DNA of 64,000 nucleotides from Acidisarcina polymorpha (GTDB lineage: Bacteria; Acidobacteriota; Terriglobia; Terriglobales; Acidobacteriaceae). The notes under the pieces are model-generated. The model searched no databases. It saw only the letters and a program-made list of their open reading frames with translations, and was not told the origin of the DNA. Positions 7,811 through 16,781 of this stretch are shown here, piece by piece (within the stretch, counting starts at the first letter, position 1; each line of letters starts with the position of its first letter). Made by a program: the position numbers and the translations under genes. The stretch lies in the NCBI RefSeq assembly GCF_003330725.1, contig NZ_CP030840.1:2418001-2482000 (forward strand). The letters run 5' to 3'.

Positions 7811-8593
7811 TCAAGCCATCGCCGGCGTGGCCGCCAGCAAAGACTTTGTATATTCGTCACTGGGATGGTTACAAATATCCTCGCATCTTCCAATCTCCAC
7901 CAACTTTCCGTTGCGCATCACGGCAATATTGGTCGAGAGATACCGCACCAGCGGCATCGAGTGCGAGATGAACAGATAGGTCAGGTGAAACTCCCGCTGC
8001 AAATCGCGGAGCAAATTCACCACCTGCGCCCCCACGCTTACATCGAGCGCCGACACCGGTTCATCCAGAATCAACAGCTCCGGCCTTAGCGCCAGGGCTC
8101 GAGCGATATTGATGCGTTGCCGCTGGCCGCCAGAAAATTCATGCGGGTACCGCCCCAACGCGGATTCATCCAGGCCCACCGCTCGCATCAACTCCGAGGC
8201 CTGCCGTCGTAGACCTGTCCGGCTTCCATCCACCCCCGCTTCCCGACGGTAAATGGTGAGCGGTTCCGTGACGATCTCCGCGACTCGCATCCTTGGATTC
8301 AAAGCAGCAAACGGGTCCTGAAAGACTGGCTGCATACGCCGCCGAAGACGACGCATTTCCGCGCCCGACGCTCCAGTAACCGCAAGCCCATCGAAGAACA
8401 CTTTCCCCGCATCAGGCTCAATCAGGCCCAAGAGGATCCGCGCCACCGTGCTCTTTCCCGAACCCGACTCTCCTACGAGGCCAAGCGTCTCGCCCCGCTC
8501 GATCGAAAAAGTAACAGCATCGGTTACAAATATGCGCTTGCCGCCAGCCCCGGCATAGCTCTTCGAAATCGCCGCCACGTCGACCAGTACCAT
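7811..8593 (-). CDS. ABC transporter ATP-binding protein, OppF/DppF type
   Basis: A 260-residue ATPase with Walker A GESGSGKST (41-49), Q-loop Q92 in FQDPFAALNP, signature FSGGQRQR (153-160), Walker B LLILDEP (173-179) and switch H211. The FQDPFAALNPRM segment is characteristic of peptide/nickel importers of the OppF class. It is shorter than full OppF (~320 residues) and lacks the C-terminal oligopeptide-transporter extension. No permease, binding protein or OppD partner is encoded in the window, so it is either an orphan subunit or works with a distant locus. It follows parB on the same strand after a 112-bp gap. Confidence 0.85.
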   Translation of the reverse strand: MVLVDVAAISKSYAGAGGKRIFVTDAVTFSIERGETLGLVGESGSGKSTVARILLGLIEPDAGKVFFDGLAVTGASGAEMRRLRRRMQPVFQDPFAALNPRMRVAEIVTEPLTIYRREAGVDGSRTGLRRQASELMRAVGLDESALGRYPHEFSGGQRQRINIARALALRPELLILDEPVSALDVSVGAQVVNLLRDLQREFHLTYLFISHSMPLVRYLSTNIAVMRNGKLVEIGRCEDICNHPSDEYTKSLLAATPAMA

Positions 8594-8646
8594 CCACCCT
8601 CCGCAGCCAGCGCCAAGCCCAGAAGCACCACGTTGATCCGGCTATC

Positions 8647-8677
8647 CCCATTCAAGCCATTCTCTGGCTTGAGTGGG
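8647..8677. terminator. hairpin after parB
   Basis: CCCATTCAAGCCA (8647-8659) and TGGCTTGAGTGGG (8665-8677) form a 13-bp stem with one mismatch around a five-base loop. It lies between the end of parB and the start of the ABC ATPase on the minus strand. It lacks a U-tract, so it may be a 3'-end structure and not a strong intrinsic terminator. Confidence 0.4.
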
Positions 8678-8705
8678 ACAATCTTCACCAACAGGAGCAA
8701 ACCAC

Positions 8706-9644
8706 CTAGCCAGCAATCGCCTCGAGTAGCGCATCAAAGTCCTCCAGCCGCGCATACTCAATCACCACTTGCCCCCGCCCCTGCTTGTCGTGGATCCTCA
8801 CCTTCAAACCTAAGGCCCGCTGTAAGCGCTCCTGCGCCTCCCGGACATTGGGATCCACCGCCTCAGCTTTGTTCTTCTCCTCGTCCTTCGCCTTTAGCTC
8901 CGGATAGAGCAGCCCCTGCACAAAAGTCTCCGTCTGCCGTACCGACATCGACAGCGCCCCCACCTTCTGAGCGGCCTTGATCAACATGGCCGGATCTTCA
9001 ATCGCCAACAGGGCCCGCGCATGGCCAAAACTCAACTCGCCGGCCTCGACCCGGCCCTGTATCTCAACCGGCAAACGAAGCAGGCGCAGAAAGTTGGAGA
9101 TCGATGCCCGGTTCTTTCCGGTGCGTTGCGCCATCTGCTCCTGCGTCATTTTGAACTCGCGCGTCAGCCGCTCGAATGCCCGGGCTTGCTCCATGGGATT
9201 CAAATCGGTCCGCTGCAGGTTCTCGACGATCGTCATTTCCATCGCCTGCTCATCAGACACAGCCCGGATCATCGCAGGAATGGTAGTCTTCCCCGCCTTC
9301 TGCGAAGCCAGCCAGCGCCGCTCCCCCGCAATCAACTGGAACCGGTCGCCGCCCAGGGGCCGTACCAGGATCGGCTGTACCACGCCGGTCGCCGCGATCG
9401 ACGCTGCCAGCTCATCCAGTTGCTGTTCGTCAAAGCGCGTCCGCGTCTGGAACGGATTGCGTTCGATCAACCCAACAGCAATCTCTCTCGGCCTGCCAGT
9501 CTCAACCGGCTCAGCTGCTTCAACCGCCGGCGGCGTAGCCTCTGCCGGCCGCGGCCGAAGAGGAAGCAAAGATTCAAGACCCTTTCCAAGCGCTCGCCGT
9601 TTTGGGCTTTCCGCATTGCCAGCCGCCGTCGTGCCGCTGCTCAT
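8706..9644 (-). CDS. parB: chromosome-partitioning protein ParB (Spo0J)
   Basis: A 312-residue ParB, the CTP-dependent DNA clamp that loads at parS and spreads. Visible elements: an N-terminal RRALGKGLESLLP motif (16-27) that contacts ParA, the CTPase motif GERR (107-110) followed by ENLQR (141-145), the helix-turn-helix region around 166-190 (MTQEQMAQRTGKNRASISNFLRL), and the C-terminal dimerisation part. The ATG at 9644 is preferred because AGGAG lies six bases upstream; the frame is open further but that would overlap parA. Two candidate parS sites lie just upstream of parA. The gene follows parA in the usual parAB order. Confidence 0.93.
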   Translation of the reverse strand: MSSGTTAAGNAESPKRRALGKGLESLLPLRPRPAEATPPAVEAAEPVETGRPREIAVGLIERNPFQTRTRFDEQQLDELAASIAATGVVQPILVRPLGGDRFQLIAGERRWLASQKAGKTTIPAMIRAVSDEQAMEMTIVENLQRTDLNPMEQARAFERLTREFKMTQEQMAQRTGKNRASISNFLRLLRLPVEIQGRVEAGELSFGHARALLAIEDPAMLIKAAQKVGALSMSVRQTETFVQGLLYPELKAKDEEKNKAEAVDPNVREAQERLQRALGLKVRIHDKQGRGQVVIEYARLEDFDALLEAIAG

Positions 9645-9712
9645 ATCTGTCTCCTGTACTTCTGAAGTCCTATGCATTAGTCGTTGAGGAGAAATAGAGA
9701 ATGCACTCTGCG

Positions 9713-10561
9713 TCATCCATAGGGCCAGAACTTCACCTTGACCGAGTTTCGCGCCTTCTCCGCGGCGGCCTTGCGCTCTTTCGCTCGCGGACTTTCGACA
9801 TCGTTTCTCGCCAGAATCTCGGTCGCGAGGTCCCGGTAACTCTCCGCTCCTCGGGACTTCGCGTCATACAGAAGTACCGGCTTCCCGTAGCTCGGGGCTT
9901 CCGCGAGCCGGACATTCCTCGGAATCGCCGTCTTTAACAGCTTTTCCTTGAAGAATTCTCGGAGATTCTCAGTGACCTGCTGGGCCAAATTCGTTCGGTC
10001 GTCATACATCGTTAGCAGCACGCCTTCAATCTGGAGATCTGCATTAAATGTGCTCTGCACTCGCTCCAACGTGTTCATGAGCTCACTAATGCCTTCGAGC
10101 GCGAAATATTCTGCCTGCATGGGAACCAGCAACCGGTCCGCCGCCACCAGCGAGTTCAGGGTGAGCAAATCCAGCGCCGGCGGACAGTCGAGCAAAATAT
10201 AGTCATAATCCTTTCGGACCGCATCGACGGCCTCTTTGAGCCGGTAGGCACGCCGTTCTACCTGGATCAGTTCCACATTGGCGCCGATCAGGTTCTTGCT
10301 GGAAGGCACGAGCCTGAGCGTCTCGATCTCCGTCTGCAGCGAAGTCGAAGCTAACGAGGCGTTGCCAACAAGCACGTCATACACGGACTCCCGCTCATCG
10401 TCCCGGGCAAATCCAAACCCCCCCGTCGAATTAGCTTGAGGGTCGCAATCGATAATCAAGCATCGAAGGCCCTCCAACGCCAGGGCTGCCGATAAGTTAA
10501 TTGCCGTAGTGGTCTTACCCACGCCACCTTTTTGGTTGACTACTGCTAACACTCGAGCCAT
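9713..10561 (-). CDS. parA: chromosome-partitioning ATPase ParA (Soj)
   Basis: A 282-residue deviant Walker ATPase. The N-terminus MARVLAVVNQKGGVGKTTTA carries the KGGVGKTT motif (11-18). Later come the Walker-A' aspartate in IDCDPQANST and LLDCPPALDLLTLNSL. It drives segregation of parS-bound ParB complexes over the nucleoid. The frame is open for 67 more codons upstream, but the family starts two or three residues before this strand, so 10561 is chosen despite a weak ribosome binding site. It is followed by parB after 68 bp. Confidence 0.93.
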   Translation of the reverse strand: MARVLAVVNQKGGVGKTTTAINLSAALALEGLRCLIIDCDPQANSTGGFGFARDDERESVYDVLVGNASLASTSLQTEIETLRLVPSSKNLIGANVELIQVERRAYRLKEAVDAVRKDYDYILLDCPPALDLLTLNSLVAADRLLVPMQAEYFALEGISELMNTLERVQSTFNADLQIEGVLLTMYDDRTNLAQQVTENLREFFKEKLLKTAIPRNVRLAEAPSYGKPVLLYDAKSRGAESYRDLATEILARNDVESPRAKERKAAAEKARNSVKVKFWPYG

Positions 10562-10915
10562 GTCCTGCAAGACTACCGGGCACGCACTTCTGAAAGCAAT
10601 CGAGAGCGCCTGTGAAGAACTCGTCCCTTGCTGTGGAGAACTTCCTTCGCGACTTCGCCAATACCGCCGCAAGACACATAGAACGTGGAGGTTGCGGCAA
10701 TTCTCGATGTTCCGCCCGACGTGTGCTGGAAAAGGATAAGCGGTGGAAAACTTCCCTCGCAAAGGGCCAGTGACTCAAGAAGCCCGCCCAGAGGGAGGCT
10801 AACTTTTGTCTCCCACAAAAGATAGAGAAGGCCGACTCGAGACTAGATCTTCTTTGTTCTATATGGAAGGTGTTCCACGTGGAACGTTGTGCGCACTCCT
10901 AAATAGAGAAATAGG
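10562..10915. other. rsmG-parA intergenic region with a parS-like site
   Basis: This 354-bp gap must hold the parAB promoter (minus strand). It contains the palindrome at 10871-10886 (listed separately) and a small AT-rich hairpin, CTTTTGT (10803-10809) with ACAAAAG (10815-10821). No coding frame here looks real; the open frame continuing upstream from parA is unlikely to be translated. Confidence 0.6.
10871..10886. promoter_or_regulatory. parS-like site 1
   Basis: TGTTCCACGTGGAACG matches the bacterial parS consensus (TGTTNCACGTGNAACA) at all but the last base. It lies between rsmG and parA, the usual place for parS. ParB encoded next door should bind it. Confidence 0.85.
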
Positions 10916-11593
10916 CTACTTGGATGGATCGCGGTCCAGCTCTACCGAATGATCTAGATCTGCGGGTAGCTGTTCCACGTGGAACATTCGTCGTCCAGTC
11001 AAGACAACCCCATGCTCGAGCCACGGTATCCGCACTTCAGAGCCGTCAAACTCATCGGGAAGCCGAGAGGACGAGCTTGCTAAAACAACCAGCCAACCAG
11101 CATCACCAACCCTCTCGGCCGCGGTTGAAATCGCAGACTCCATCTTGTCGACTGCCCGCAGAGTCACCACCCCAAATCTTCTCTCCGGCGCCATCTCCTC
11201 GACGCGCCTCCCGAAGACCTCTGCAGAAAGTCCCAAGACCCGAACAGCTTCCCGAAGAAAACTCGCTTTCTTCCCCTGCGACTCAGCCAACGTCACCTGA
11301 ATCTCAGGTCGGCATAGCGCAACCGGAATCCCGGGGAAACCCGCACCCGAGCCGAAATCGAGAAGCGTTCCAACCCCTTCAGGAAGGCCCTGTGCGCAAA
11401 AGATGCTTTCTAGGAAGTGTCTGCGGAGGATTTCTTCGTTAGACCGGATCGCAGTGAGGTTCAGCTTTGCATTCCAACGCTGCAGTAATTCAAAGTACTT
11501 CGAGAAACCCTCTGCAGCCGCCCGGCTGAGAGGCAGCAGCCCGGCGCCCGCTACCATTTCCCTGATTGTCTCCGCCGTCACAGCACCCTGCAT
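10916..11593 (-). CDS. rsmG: 16S rRNA m7G527 methyltransferase RsmG (GidB)
   Basis: A 225-residue Rossmann methyltransferase that makes N7-methylguanosine at position 527 of 16S rRNA using S-adenosylmethionine. Motifs: NLTAI (45-49), HFLES (59-63), the SAM-binding DFGSGAGFPGIP (79-90), and QGKKASFLRE. It sits immediately before parA on the same strand, the classic rsmG-parA-parB order near many bacterial origins. Its C-terminal codons for FHVE (204-207) are formed by a parS palindrome, so one stretch serves both as coding sequence and as a partition site. Confidence 0.93.
   Translation of the reverse strand: MQGAVTAETIREMVAGAGLLPLSRAAAEGFSKYFELLQRWNAKLNLTAIRSNEEILRRHFLESIFCAQGLPEGVGTLLDFGSGAGFPGIPVALCRPEIQVTLAESQGKKASFLREAVRVLGLSAEVFGRRVEEMAPERRFGVVTLRAVDKMESAISTAAERVGDAGWLVVLASSSSRLPDEFDGSEVRIPWLEHGVVLTGRRMFHVEQLPADLDHSVELDRDPSK
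10971..10986. promoter_or_regulatory. parS-like site 2, inside rsmG
   Basis: TGTTCCACGTGGAACA is a perfect 16-bp palindrome and a full consensus parS. It lies within the rsmG reading frame, where it encodes M-F-H-V-E-Q. It is 100 bp from site 1. Confidence 0.9.
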
Positions 11594-11602
11594 CGCCGAG
11601 AC

Positions 11603-12427
11603 TCATCCAGCCATCGAAGCAGCCGATACCCGCGAGCGATATTGGACCGCCGCATCGACGAACGCCTTAAACAAATGCCGCGACGCCTCGCTCGAGTCAA
11701 AGCTCCGCTCCGGATGCCACTGCACAGCCACCAGGAACTGGTCCGCAGTCCCGGACGACTCCGCCTCGAGCGCCTCAATGGTTCCATCCTCGACACAACG
11801 GGCGCTAACGATGAGACCTTCGCCCGGCAAGTCCACTCCTTGATGATGGCTCGAGTTCACCACCGTTGCCGACGGTACACTCGGCTCGACGATCGAGACC
11901 AGATCGGTCGACGCTCCAAGAATCGTCTCCAGTCTAGACCCCGCGGTCAACCGCACAGAATGTGCGCTCAGCACCTCGGGTCCAGGGTCGTGATCCACCT
12001 TCGTCACTGCCGGAAGGTGCTGGACCAGCGTACCGCCGCGCCATGTATTCAGCGCCTGCAATCCATAGCAGATGCCTAGAAGAGGAATTCCCTCGCGATA
12101 AGCAGTCTCCAGCAGAAACTCATCCACTTCCTGCCGCGCCACATCGGGCTTGGCGCACTCCGCAGCCGGAACCGCCCCATACTTCCGCGGATCCACATCG
12201 GCCGGGCTGCCCGGTAAGAGAACCCCCACGCATGATGCCATCAGCTTCTCGATCGTCGCCCGCGTTCCATCCAAAGGAATTGGCACTCCCACCGCGCCCG
12301 ATGACATCAGCGAATGAAAGTAAGGCGCCCAAGCACGCTGGTTGTACGCTGCGTCGGTTGAGGTCGGCTCAGGCAACGCAATCCGCACCTCAGAGCTGCT
12401 AAGTCGAGAATGTAAAGCATCGTTCAT
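11603..12427 (-). CDS. class-I glutamine-amidotransferase-like hydrolase (peptidase C26, PuuD-like)
   Basis: A 274-residue protein with the catalytic triad of gamma-glutamyl hydrolases: nucleophile C120 in LLGICYGLQ, and H238/E240 in VAVQWHPER. The family removes gamma-glutamyl groups, for example from gamma-glutamyl-GABA in putrescine breakdown, but the substrate cannot be fixed here. It ends 9 bp before rsmG starts on the same strand, so the two are probably co-transcribed. Because folC lies two genes upstream, a folyl-gamma-polyglutamate hydrolase role is conceivable; that is speculation from context. Confidence 0.82.
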   Translation of the reverse strand: MNDALHSRLSSSEVRIALPEPTSTDAAYNQRAWAPYFHSLMSSGAVGVPIPLDGTRATIEKLMASCVGVLLPGSPADVDPRKYGAVPAAECAKPDVARQEVDEFLLETAYREGIPLLGICYGLQALNTWRGGTLVQHLPAVTKVDHDPGPEVLSAHSVRLTAGSRLETILGASTDLVSIVEPSVPSATVVNSSHHQGVDLPGEGLIVSARCVEDGTIEALEAESSGTADQFLVAVQWHPERSFDSSEASRHLFKAFVDAAVQYRSRVSAASMAG

Positions 12428-12466
12428 GATCTTCCTCCATAGAACTGTCCACTTCTCCGGTACTTC

Positions 12467-13285
12467 TCAACTTTGCCGCGCTCTACCGTTAGCAGTATCC
12501 AGGTCTACACCACCGGAGCTGGCGGGAATCCTCTCCGCATGCGCGGAATACAGTCGGGTAATCGCCTCCTTGAGCCGCTCCGTCAGCTCCTCCACCTGTC
12601 GAATCGTGCAATTTGAGGTGTCTAAAGGGTCACCGACAACTAGCTTGATCGATTGCGGGAAGAAGTGCCGCGTGTGCATCGGCAGCAATTCATAGGTCCC
12701 GACGATCGCGAGCGGAATCAGCGGTACCTGGGCGCGGATCGCCATGTATGCAGGACCACTCATGAATGTGGAAAGCCGCCCATCCCGGCTTCGGCCGCCC
12801 TCAGGAAAAACAATCAGCGGCATTCCCGCCTTCAGCGCCTTGACTCCGCCGCTCAAGCTGCTGATGGAGGGACTTTCCGTATTAACAGCGATCTGCCCCG
12901 ACCGGTTCAGATGCCAGCCAATAAACGGTACCTTCCACAGGGAGTGACGCGCCAGGATGCGAAACTGAAAAGGAATGGCGCTGAACAGCACCGGCGTATC
13001 CATGTAAGACAAATGGTTGGCCGCGTAAACTGCCGCCCGATGTACCCGCAGCTTCTCTTCACCAATTATTGTGACGGGTGAAAGCGCGATCTGCATCGAG
13101 GTCGCTGCCCAAATACGCGCAATCTGGTGCTGAAGCTTCCCATCCCTCTCAAATAGCGACGCCGTAAGCGAAAGCGTCCCGAAGAAAGCAGTTGCAGCGA
13201 AAAAAAGCGGAGCCTGTACCAGGTTTCCCAGCATCCGCGTACCGAACGGGAGCGGATCCGGCCGCGGTGTAGGGGCGTCCACCAT
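12467..13285 (-). CDS. plsC: 1-acyl-sn-glycerol-3-phosphate acyltransferase
   Basis: A 272-residue membrane-associated acyltransferase that converts lysophosphatidate to phosphatidate. The catalytic HX4D motif is NHLSYMD (H91, D96) and the substrate motif is FPEGGRS (160-166). A hydrophobic segment at about 20-45 anchors it. Its ATG overlaps the folC stop by one base (TGATG), so it is translationally coupled to folC. The gene context (accD and folC upstream) is that of a lipid/cofactor housekeeping operon. Confidence 0.9.
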   Translation of the reverse strand: MVDAPTPRPDPLPFGTRMLGNLVQAPLFFAATAFFGTLSLTASLFERDGKLQHQIARIWAATSMQIALSPVTIIGEEKLRVHRAAVYAANHLSYMDTPVLFSAIPFQFRILARHSLWKVPFIGWHLNRSGQIAVNTESPSISSLSGGVKALKAGMPLIVFPEGGRSRDGRLSTFMSGPAYMAIRAQVPLIPLAIVGTYELLPMHTRHFFPQSIKLVVGDPLDTSNCTIRQVEELTERLKEAITRLYSAHAERIPASSGGVDLDTANGRARQS

Positions 13286-14673
13286 CAGGTGCGCACTCCC
13301 GCCAACTCGCCACGCAACTGCCCGACCAGGTAAACCGATCCGGCCACCACAATCAAACCCGCCGACGGTGTTATCTCATAGGCCCGCTGCAAGGCAGTCT
13401 CGGCATTCGGCATTGCCTCTGCCAAAGAACCCGTCAGTGCGGCTGCCCTCATCATCTGCTCAAGCGAAGCCGTCCTCGGAGAATTCACTTCCGTCACCAG
13501 CACCCGGTCGAACAGCGGAAAGAGAATCTGCGCCATCTCCTCGAGCGCCTTGTCCTTCAGGCAGCCAAATATAAGCGTCTTGGATGCCCGATCTTCGAGG
13601 CTGGGCATCTCGGAAATTCCCGAACGGAGCGCCCATGCACCCGCCGGATTGTGCGCCACGTCGAGCACCACATCCGCGCGTTCGCCTCCACCCGGGAACA
13701 ACTCGAGCCGCCCAGGCCAGCGCGCCGTATGGACCCCCTGGGAAATAGCAGAAGCATCTAATTTGTAACCATGGCTGTTACGTAACTCGACCGCCGCGGC
13801 AATCGCCAGCGCTAAGTTGCGCTGCTGGTGCTGCCCGGGCAGCGGCGAATCAATCTCGACCGTCTCCCCCAGCACGCTCACCGGATAGCGATTATGCCCA
13901 TCTCTGCCGAACGTCCCCGGCGCCGGAACATACTCCGCCGCACTCACTCCCCTTGCACCAAGTGCGACTGCAATCTCTCCCAGGGCCTCGTTCGCCTCTT
14001 GGTGCTGCGGCAGCGTCACCATGGTCCCGCCGGCCCGCAATATCCCCGCCTTCTCTCGCGCGATCGCACGGATGGTCGAGCCCAGCCACTCCGTATGATC
14101 GAGCGAAATATCGGTAATCACCGAAACCAGCGGCTCGACCACATTGGTAGCATCCAGCCGCCCTCCCATCCCGACCTCGAGAATAGCAATATCAACCGCC
14201 GCCTCGGCAAAGTGAAGGAAGGCCAGCGCCGTCACCGTCTCAAAGAAGCTCGAATGCTCGGAAAGCCGCCCCTGACGAACCAGCCGCGCCGCCGCCTCAT
14301 CGACCCGGAAGTAAAGCGCCGCGAAGTCGTTATCTGGGATCTCTCCCGCCGTCTGCGTCCCCTTTGCTCTGTCTCCCGGCTCTTCTCCCGCCAGGATCCG
14401 CACCCGCTCATTCACTCGCGACAGATGCGGCGAGGTAAACAGTCCAGTCTTGTACCCTGCCGCCGCCAGGATGCTCGCCAGCGTCGCCGCCGTCGAACCC
14501 TTCCCATTTGTGCCCGCAATCAATACCGAAGGAAACTTCAGCTGAGGGTCTCCCAACTCCGCCAGAAGAATCCGCATGTCTTCCAGGCGAAACTCCCGCC
14601 GTGCCGCCCCAGGAGTCGTCACCAACTCCCCGGCCAGCGCCTGCAGCCCCTGGATCGCTGCTTCATAAGACAT
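13285..14673 (-). CDS. folC: bifunctional folylpolyglutamate synthase / dihydrofolate synthase
   Basis: A 462-residue Mur-ligase-like enzyme that adds glutamate to dihydropteroate and to folates. The ATP loop is AGTNGKGS (53-60); later come the family signatures IDIAILEVGMGGRLDATNVV and LDVAHNPAGA. I chose the ATG at 14673 (MSYEAAIQ) because GAGG lies eight bases upstream and homologues begin there. An upstream GTG-class extension to 14736 has no support. It overlaps plsC by one base. Confidence 0.93.
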   Translation of the reverse strand: MSYEAAIQGLQALAGELVTTPGAARREFRLEDMRILLAELGDPQLKFPSVLIAGTNGKGSTAATLASILAAAGYKTGLFTSPHLSRVNERVRILAGEEPGDRAKGTQTAGEIPDNDFAALYFRVDEAAARLVRQGRLSEHSSFFETVTALAFLHFAEAAVDIAILEVGMGGRLDATNVVEPLVSVITDISLDHTEWLGSTIRAIAREKAGILRAGGTMVTLPQHQEANEALGEIAVALGARGVSAAEYVPAPGTFGRDGHNRYPVSVLGETVEIDSPLPGQHQQRNLALAIAAAVELRNSHGYKLDASAISQGVHTARWPGRLELFPGGGERADVVLDVAHNPAGAWALRSGISEMPSLEDRASKTLIFGCLKDKALEEMAQILFPLFDRVLVTEVNSPRTASLEQMMRAAALTGSLAEAMPNAETALQRAYEITPSAGLIVVAGSVYLVGQLRGELAGVRT

Positions 14674-15096
14674 AAATCGTGCCTCTAAGTTCCGATTCTG
14701 AGTACCTGCAGCATCTTGGAATCGCTGCAGAACCAAGTAGCGTGCGCCGTCATCCTTGATTCAGCCCCACCGGCCGCACCTACCGGCAGAAGCATCGTTT
14801 TTCAAGCCACTAGCCGAGCATTGCGAGGCGAAACGCAAAGGAAGGCACGCTTTCCAGCTCCGCCCAATCCTCAAATCCCCTCAATCTCTGCTATCCTCCC
14901 ACCCATTCTTTAAGGGACACCAACGAAGTCTCGTAGGAGCCCCAACGAAGTCCACCGACTGAAGCGGTACGGTCTTCAGCCGTGCCATACCGACACCAAA
15001 GACAATGGCGGCTTTAGCTGCGGAGGGAAGCGCTTCGATCAAACCCTATCCTCATATATAGGAGAACGATTCCAAAGTAGGAGGACGAACCGAACG
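14674..15096. other. folC-accD gap with REP-like repeats
   Basis: No credible gene lies in this 423-bp gap. It contains an 11-bp direct repeat, CCAACGAAGTC, at 14920-14930 and 14942-14952, then a dense inverted-repeat cluster: CTGAAG (14959-14964) with CTTCAG (14974-14979), and GGTACGG (14966-14972) with CCGTGCC (14980-14986). The two pairings overlap and cannot both form fully. The look is of a repetitive extragenic element. Confidence 0.5.
14920..14986. repeat. REP-like extragenic element
   Basis: An 11-bp direct repeat with 22-bp spacing precedes two interleaved inverted repeats. I recall similar CGAAGTC/CTTCAGCCGTGCC strings between genes in other acidobacteria, but I cannot verify copies here; no second full copy was noticed in this window. 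Confidence 0.4.
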
Positions 15097-16029
15097 CTAC
15101 TCCGTCTTCCGCGTATCCCCACCCATGAAATCCAGTACCCGGCTCAAATATCCCTTCAACTCCCGGCGGTCGACCACCGCGTCCAGCATCCCATGCTCGA
15201 GCAAAAACTCCGACCTCTGAAATCCGTCGGGCAGCTTCTGCCGGATCGTCTGCTCCACCACCCTCGGTCCCGCAAACGCAATCAACGCGCCTGGCTCGGC
15301 AATATTCAAGTCGCCCAGCATCCCAAAGCTCGCTGTCACTCCGCCGGTCGTCGGGTCGGTGAGGACCGACAAGTAGGGTATCCCCGCATCGTCCAACAAG
15401 CCCAGCCGAGCCGACACCTTGGCCAGCTGCATCAGGCTCACAATACCCTCCATCATCCGCGCTCCGCCTGATGCCGCTACGATAATTAAAGGATGCCGGG
15501 TCGCGAGCGATCGATCGGCCGCTCGGGCGATCGTCTCCCCGACCACCGCGCCCATGCTTCCGCCAATGAATGCATATTCCATCACGCTCAGCACCACCGC
15601 GTGATGCCTGAGATGGCCGGTCGCATTGAGAATCGCGTCATTCAGCCCGGTCTCATCCTGGGCCTTGCGCAGCCGTGCCCGATACGGCTTCAAATCCACA
15701 AAATTCAGTGGATCCGTTGACTTTAACTCCAGATCGACCAACTCATATCCCGGCTCTAGCAGGCTCTCGATCCGCTCCCGAGCCCCGAACCGGAAGTGCT
15801 TTCCGCACCGCGGGCAAACCTGCATGTTCGCATCCAGGTCCGCCTTCCATAGCACCGAACGGCAGCCATCGCACTTTGTCCAAAGGCCCTCGGTGCGGAC
15901 GCGCTTTTCGCTGCCATTGACGCTCGGCTCCGGCAAACCAGAAGAGGCATCAGAGAAGCCACTCTCCACATTCTCTCCCGGCAACTCGCCATCGGCGCCG
16001 TTCTCTCCCTGCCGCTTAAACCATGCCAT
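15097..16029 (-). CDS. accD: acetyl-CoA carboxylase carboxyltransferase subunit beta
   Basis: A 310-residue subunit that, with AccA, moves the carboxyl group from biotin to acetyl-CoA, the first step of fatty-acid synthesis. A C4 zinc ribbon is present (C53, C56, C72, C75), followed by the crotonase-type core with IVAASGGARMMEGIVSLMQ and TDPTTGGVTASF. The N-terminus has an acidic linker (about 8-45) longer than usual before the zinc ribbon. The ATG at 16029 (MAWFKR) is chosen because GAGG is six bases upstream; MxWF is the common start in this family. Confidence 0.93.
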   Translation of the reverse strand: MAWFKRQGENGADGELPGENVESGFSDASSGLPEPSVNGSEKRVRTEGLWTKCDGCRSVLWKADLDANMQVCPRCGKHFRFGARERIESLLEPGYELVDLELKSTDPLNFVDLKPYRARLRKAQDETGLNDAILNATGHLRHHAVVLSVMEYAFIGGSMGAVVGETIARAADRSLATRHPLIIVAASGGARMMEGIVSLMQLAKVSARLGLLDDAGIPYLSVLTDPTTGGVTASFGMLGDLNIAEPGALIAFAGPRVVEQTIRQKLPDGFQRSEFLLEHGMLDAVVDRRELKGYLSRVLDFMGGDTRKTE

Positions 16030-16319
16030 CTGTGCCTCGACTTCCCATGCCCCGCCTTCCCCTGTCCTCGACTGTGTCCAGACCAGGAAACCTCCGGAGC
16101 CGCCAGTCCTGGACCGGCTCTGCACCTAACAAAAAGTTCGCGCTACAATCTCCAGCCATCCGCGGAATTCGACGTTTTTCGCTCTCGACATCATGCCATC
16201 CGGCGATCTCCTGCGCTCTGGGCCACGATTCGCTCGCAAGCTTTCAGTGTAATGGATTCGAAGCAGCAAACATCCATCACCGTCTCTCCACCGCCATGCC
16301 TCCGGCCCAAGTACTCCGT

Positions 16320-16781
16320 TCAGTGCCCTCCATGATAGGGATGGTTAGCCAGGATCGTGAAAGCCCGATACACCTGCTCCACCAGCACCACGCGCGCCAG
16401 CTCATGCGGCAGCGTCATCGCCCCCAGCGACAACACCAACCCTCCGGCCCGGCCGCCGGCGGAGTCCACGGCCACCTGCGACCATCCGTCCGCCGGTCCC
16501 ACCGCGAAGATCAGGTTCTGCGCTCCGCCATCCCGCTGTCCCCCGATAAAACCGGCGAACTCCGCCGACGACAGCATCTTTCCCCTCCCATCCAGCAGCA
16601 CGACGCGAGGAGCCGTCCTCGTCCGCCCTCCCGCGACCGCCTCCAGAAAGGCCTCTTCGGAGCGAAAGGTCTTCGCCTCGACCGGTGTATAGACGGCCAG
16701 TCGACTCAAATAAACGTCCGCCAGGGCGTCGAAGGCCGTCGCACGTCCCCGGCCTGCGATTGCCGCAATCATCACCTTCAC
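16320..16781 (-). CDS. rlmH: 23S rRNA pseudouridine-1915 N3-methyltransferase RlmH
   Basis: A 153-residue SPOUT methyltransferase that finishes m3-pseudouridine 1915 in 23S rRNA. The SPOUT knot signatures are [50 protein letters not shown] and the terminal NHPYHGGH. The length matches the family (about 155). It is the most upstream member of the minus-strand housekeeping block. The product ends in His rather than the usual basic residue, which is minor. Confidence 0.92.
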   Translation of the reverse strand: MKVMIAAIAGRGRATAFDALADVYLSRLAVYTPVEAKTFRSEEAFLEAVAGGRTRTAPRVVLLDGRGKMLSSAEFAGFIGGQRDGGAQNLIFAVGPADGWSQVAVDSAGGRAGGLVLSLGAMTLPHELARVVLVEQVYRAFTILANHPYHGGH

